DNA of 64,000 nt, taken from the NCBI GenBank assembly GCA_037975125.1, contig CM075855.1, positions 86,942,206-87,006,205 on the forward strand, read 5' to 3'. The position numbers and the translations under genes were made by a program. The notes under the pieces are model-generated. The model did not search any database, was not told the origin of the DNA, and worked only from the letters and a program-made list of their open reading frames with translations. Shown here one piece after another: positions 56,516-64,000 of this stretch; the stretch's first letter is position 1, and each line of letters starts with the position of its first letter. Source of the stretch: Latrodectus hesperus. Lineage: Eukaryota; Arthropoda; Arachnida; Araneae; Theridiidae.

Positions 56516-58139
56516 AGATTTTTTTAATGCTTAATTTTATTTTAGGATAAATAACAGTTGCGAAAATTGCAAATGAAATAAATTGTAATTAGAAATAATG
56601 ATATACTAACATAATATGTGAAAAGATGGAATGAAACAGTAAATTAATTTTATGCAGAGAGTTAATCTACACAAATATATTTTTTAATTTAAGAAAATAA
56701 TTAAAATATAGATAAAAAACGTACTATGAAGAGTGCTGGACATGTTTTTATAAACGACGAAAAACATATAAAAGTGATTGTAAAAGTTAAAAATTTATTA
56801 TAATAGAGAAAAACTCTTGTAAATTATTCTTTTATCAGTAACATACACAAATAAAATTAAATGAATGATTAATGCAAGATATTTATACCATTTAAATAAG
56901 AATTAAATTATGTAAAGTCAATATATTAAAATAAACGTTATAAAAAGATAAATCTTGAGCTGTATTAAGAGTATAGTAGAAAATAAACAATAAAAACAAA
57001 TATTTAAAAATATCAACAGATATATTTTTAATAATAATGCAGATGATCAATAAATATTCACTTGCTCTCATCAAGCGAAAAAAAAAAAAAACGTTTGAAA
57101 CCCAATATTCCAAACTTCTTTCTTTTATTCTGCTTATATATATCCATGCTTATATATATCTGCTTATATCTATATCCATTCAAAATACTTTCCTTAGTAA
57201 CTTATGTATGATTTATTGGGATATAAGTACCTCAAAATAGCAATGCACATCAAGGGTTGTGTTTATCTATGGAATACAGTTCCATAAGTTTTTGTATGTA
57301 AAAAACTATTATAATTCATATCTAGAAGTTCGTGTCTCTTGATGACAAGATTCGGCAACCCTATCGTGTTCTTCATTTTAACCGATTTTTTCTACAGCGA
57401 AGTTCCGCAAACCCCAGATACAGTTAAAAAAAATAAATAAAAAAAAAGGAAGGGAGTACCATAGATGGTGCATAATGGAGGTTCCTGCGTGTACATTTGT
57501 TTAGGTAAGAAAAAGAAGAGTTGGGTCAATACTGCGTTCATTGGTATTCCGATGAGGGAACTCGAGTCAGACGAGACCTTTTCAGAATGCTGACGCTATC
57601 TGAATACCCCCGATATCAGCCGACGACAGCACAAAAAAAGTGAGAAGAAGTAGAGGATAAGAATAAGAAGAAAAAAGAGCTGATTCCGAGTTCCACACAC
57701 AGACGGCGCAATGGTCAGTTGCGGTGCAAATCGAATGTAACTGGACGTTTCCAGAAGAGAAAATCACATCCGGTTTACGGGTATAAAAGTGAGATTTGAA
57801 CTTTATTCAAACCAAAGATCACTGCTCGTTAAAATTTTTCGTCCTGTTAAAGCATACCCTGCTTGAATATTTATTCGGGCCTTCAGCACCTGTTTGCTGT
57901 GGGTGAGTTTTAAACGCATGAAAGCAGGCTTCATGGTGGGTTTTCCGAATGAAATATCGAGGTGTCTTCGGAGCGTTTCCCTTTATTTATGCCTTTATAA
58001 CGGAACTGGGAATACATAAATACATTGACGTTACAGTGTATTTACATTTCTGATCAGTAATAAGTGTCTATATTTAGTTTTCGTATTGCTGCAGTTTAGG
58101 TTAAATTCAAATCGACAACAAACCTTTTCACAAACCACA
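56516..58139. other. No gene seen; GC-richer patch 57340-57790
   Basis: AT-rich except 57340-57790, which is moderately GC-richer and unique. The minus open frame 57582-57767 has no domain. There is an imperfect tatata/cttatatatatc run near 57133-57175. Confidence 0.45.
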
Positions 58140-58375
58140 TAGCGATGGGACCCCTAGATTCTGACTAAGGAAGGAGCATACGGGATAATAGCTCCACGCC
58201 TTCGCCTCAGAGGGGCCCCCAGATTAAATTGCAAGCCTATTTTGCGCTGTCAATCGAATAAAATCGTTTGTCAAATCGAATAGAAAATTTGTTGTTGTGA
58301 AGCAGAGGGCCCCTGAAAGAAGTTTACACCCCGGTCCCCAGCCAATTAGGCTCAGTCGGGCCCTGTTAGTTCCAA
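58140..58375 (+). mobile_element. Dispersed repeat G, copy 2
   Basis: Second copy, same orientation as 53220-53430. The best-conserved core is cgctgtcaatcgaataaaat, also present in copy 1. Confidence 0.85.
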
Positions 58376-58614
58376 TTTAACTCCCACATATTCCTTCAGA
58401 TTTTGTCTTCTATCGAATGAATATCGATATAAAAAGAAAAGCGTTAAATAAGAATAAAAATCATTTTTTTTACTATATTTGAGGAAAAAAAGACCTATGA
58501 GATATAATTTTCATCCCTTACTAAATGGCACTATTTCTTAATTTTTGTAGTTAGAGGAGGTTTCTTTTTGATTATTTTCTAACTTCCTATTCCTGCTAAC
58601 TGAAAAGTGGCACT
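58376..58614. other. No gene seen
   Basis: AT-rich. Confidence 0.5.
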
Positions 58615-58765
58615 CAATGTAAATATACCCAATGGCCTCTTAATTTTGAACCAAAATCAAGTGACGAGGTCATCACCTGAGCTGATATCTTTCTCACCAT
58701 ATCACTCCAAACCAGGGGAAGTATATTGCGGTCACATCCTATTTCAGGTGGTTCAGTTACCATGA
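58615..58765 (+). mobile_element. Repeat E (SINE-like), 3' part
   Basis: taattttgaaccaaaatcaa then gtgacgaggtcatcacctga then gctgatat-ctttctcaccat matches 10555-10620 and the reverse of 36890-36925. The 5' part is not recognisable. Confidence 0.65.
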
Positions 58766-59296
58766 GTATTTTCGATTGGGTTAGGTATAGAACCAATCAA
58801 CTATCAGTCAAGAAAATGACGTCATCGTTAGCAGTGGTCTGTTCATATTAATAAACAAGTGATTTAAATGTTCTATGATAATGTTTTCATTTCCAATACA
58901 CTGCAAGTTGAGTGTTTATGACATATTATTTTGACAGAATAACTATTTCTATAGTAATTAAATATTTATTTAATAATACAAACACAACAATGGAAAGTTA
59001 AAATGCGTATTAATAACTACAACATAAAACTAAACATCATAATATGATCGGAAAAAAATATTCCTATCGATCAACATCAATGCTTTTAAATTGGGATTAG
59101 GAACCAGAATCATACAGGAGAATGAATCGTAAAATAGACAACTAGTGTATAAAAAAACTAAAACCTAAAAAAAAAAAACCCCTCTGCTACAACTTAAAAG
59201 TAATCATTAAGATTATATTTTTATCATGATCGAAGGAACATGACCATCAAAATGAACCAGAACCATTCAATAGGAAAATTAATTGCTTAGGAATAA
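58766..59296. other. No gene seen
   Basis: AT-rich. Confidence 0.5.
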
Positions 59297-59563
59297 ACTC
59301 AGTGGCACTACAGCCTGGTGGGGCTAAAGCCTACAGGGCCCATATGTGTTTACCTGACCGAAGGTACCTGGGGTCCGAAGTATAAGTCCCATTTAGGTAA
59401 TCAGCCTAGCGTGAAACCCCTAGTGTTTAGTTCCCAAGCATGCATTGCACTGAATTGTATAGTCCCACTGAAGTATGAAACACTGAGTCGACATTGCCCA
59501 GTTCGAGGAACGAGGCTTGGGAGAGCCACTAAGCCACCGGACTTCGGTTTCTCAGATGTGGGA
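59297..59563 (+). mobile_element. Repeat F, longest copy
   Basis: About 265 bp, followed by an A-rich run (59568-59582) as in a retroposed element. Landmarks: ggggctaaagcctacagggc, ttacctgaccgaaggtacctgg, gcgtgaaacccctagtgttt, agttcccaagcatgca, and gagccactaagccaccgg. The 91-codon open frame across it is not a gene. Confidence 0.8.
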
Positions 59564-60965
<1,402 letters not shown>

Positions 60966-61695
60966 CTATATATATAAAAAATTCGTGTGTCACGATGTAT
61001 GTTCGCGATAAACTCCGAAACTACTGAACGGATTTTGATAAAATTTTGTAACCATTTATAATATGGTCCAACTTAAGAGATAGAATAGTTTTTATCTCTT
61101 AATTATTGATCTCAATATTTATTATACGATATTAGTGTTTATTTATCAGTTAGTTCGTTAATTCCTTATAGTTGGCGATTTAGCATCTAAGTTGCACAGG
61201 TATTCGGCAGATGGCGACGTGTTTATTTTTCTAGATTATACTATCTTCCAGAGAAAATTAACGTGCGCGCGCAAGCGCATGGTTGAATATAGAATTTACA
61301 TATATTTTCATGATGTATAATCATACTGTAACAATTTTTCGTGAATCATTTTTATAATTATACTTTGTATTGTGTTATTATTGTTCAATTTGAATATTTT
61401 TAATATTGTAAATAGTAAAATAAAATTTTATTTATTACTGTTTTTCTCTACTAATTTTCATACCACCTCGAAAACATGTAAGTATTTCTTGACAGCATTT
61501 TATTTTTCTAAATTTTTATTTTATAATTTGATAATTATTAATTTATTCAGCCGTCTGCGATTTTTAATCTTATATGAATGAACTTATTTTAAATTTTTTT
61601 AGAAAATATTAATTTAATTGTACCCAAGAATTAGTAAAAAATTGATTCAATGTATTATAAAAACTCAGCCACTGCAACGCGTGGCTGGGTCAGCT

Positions 61696-61697
<2 letters not shown>
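60966..61697 (+). mobile_element. Non-autonomous Helitron 2 (about 730 bp)
   Basis: The 5' end is ctatatatataaaaaattcg followed by a cacgatgtatgttcgcgata block (60987 region). The 3' end has the hairpin gccactgcaacgcgtggc at 61668-61685 and, 8 bases on, cttg (canonical CTAG). It starts exactly where Helitron 1 ends. The interior is AT-rich with no Rep/helicase coding; a gcagatggcgacgtg motif is at 61207 and a gcgcgcgcaagcgc patch near 61266. Known mechanism: rolling-circle transposition with no target duplication. Confidence 0.88.

Positions 61698-61761
<64 letters not shown>
61698..61761. repeat. (TA)32 microsatellite after a Helitron 3' end
   Basis: Pure TA starting at the base after the Helitron end. 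Confidence 0.95.
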
Positions 61762-61764
<3 letters not shown>

Positions 61765-62054
61765 AAAGTTTGTTTAAAATTTGAAACAAATATTAAAAGA
61801 AGAATGAAGCAAGTAGACAGGATCATTTACACTCGTGTCCTTAAATTAAGGATAATGCAAGTTCAGGCAAAGAAAGAGACAGAAGCAAAACAAATGTGAC
61901 TTATTTGTAAAGTCTATTTACTAAACAAAAGGTAAAGAGCAAAAAGGATGCTATACGTTTGACATCATTTTAATAAAAATTGCGATTTTTACTCATTGAA
62001 GTAAATTTTAAAAAAAACCTATTTACAAAAACCAATATAACATGGTTGGTATGA
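61762..62054. other. No gene seen
   Basis: AT-rich; the 93-codon frame that crosses the microsatellite is an artefact. Confidence 0.5.
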
Positions 62055-62340
62055 TGGTTAATACATAGTATGCCCCCAGACGATGCAATACCGGCCTTAC
62101 AACGCCTAAGCATGCTGAGTATCAAATTTTAGATATTCTTCTTTTCATATTCTTTTTTTCTTTTCTTTCAAATTTTCGATATTCTTCAAATTTTCGAAAA
62201 AATTCTGATCTTGGGGAATATTACACTACTCATCAAGCAATGCTCTCTGAAGTTCCGGTAGACATGTAGGAGGGGGTTGACAGGCTGCAATTCGTCAGCC
62301 AAGCATATCCCACACATGCTCTATTGGATTTTCCAAATGC
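62055..62340 (-). pseudogene. Tc1-like (DD34E) transposase C-terminal relic
   Basis: On the minus strand from about 62333 the frame reads NPIEHVWDMLG, one stop, RIAACQPPPTCLPELQRALLDE, a second stop, then CNIPQDQ (to about 62205). NPIEHVWDML contains the third catalytic residue (Glu) of Tc1 transposases. After about 90 bases of AT/T-rich sequence, LRRCKAGIASSGG (about 62070-62115) gives the usual C-terminal end. Two in-frame stops and the insertion make it dead. No upstream catalytic Asp motifs were found; the neighbouring 62340-62480 is not recognisable. Confidence 0.85.
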
Positions 62341-63975
<1,635 letters not shown>

Positions 63976-64000
63976 TTATTTATATAGGCAAATCTTTCTT

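Overview
This window looks like nuclear DNA of an arthropod, most likely a spider (orb-weaver type). It is strongly AT-rich, has no operons or bacterial-style gene packing, and is full of tRNA-derived SINEs, Tc1/mariner-type transposons, Helitron ends and long (TA)n microsatellites. The spider assignment is inference: I recognise the SINE and transposase types from memory of arachnid genomes and could not search. No host protein-coding gene could be supported. The only intact coding region is a transposase at 10985-12067 (minus). Every other recognisable protein trace is a broken transposon fragment.

Layout. 1-3.7 kb holds a degenerate SINE, a dispersed repeat (X, copy 1) split by a SINE, and three tandem copies of another SINE. 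3.8-8.2 kb is mostly featureless AT-rich DNA with one miRNA-sized hairpin. 8.2-13.7 kb is the densest region: a SINE nested in a SINE with both target duplications visible, then a complete 1.75-kb mariner-like transposon with 161-bp inverted repeats that carries its own SINE insertion, then about 1 kb of degenerate tandem array. 15-20 kb has a non-LTR RNase H fragment, two SINEs, an RTE-like 3' fragment and repeat X copy 2 in inverted orientation. 20-31 kb is nearly empty AT-rich DNA with a few GC-richer islands. 31-36.2 kb has three independent old local tandem duplications. 36.7-47.4 kb has SINE-like repeats, two more non-LTR 3' fragments and a pogo/Tigger-like terminus. 47-51 kb is empty. 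51.5-52.3 kb is a long-TIR MITE embedded in (TA)n, carrying the C-terminal end of a transposase. 53-60 kb has dispersed repeats F, G and E and a possible unrecognised pseudogene. 60.7-61.8 kb has two Helitrons placed end to end between (TA)n tracts. 62.1-62.3 kb is a Tc1 relic, and 63.6-64.0 kb is a nearly perfect fold-back element.

How the parts relate. Insertion order can be read directly at several places: SINE-A into SINE-B, SINE-A into the mariner element, SINE-C into repeat X (the second copy of X lacks it), and possibly a Tigger-like element into a LINE. All four LINE remnants are 3' (C-terminal) pieces, as expected from 5'-truncated reverse transcription. Most of the long (TA)n tracts abut transposon ends, either because TA is the target or because AT-rich ends seeded the microsatellites. 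Boundaries of degenerate repeats are approximate, read by eye from self-similarity within the window.
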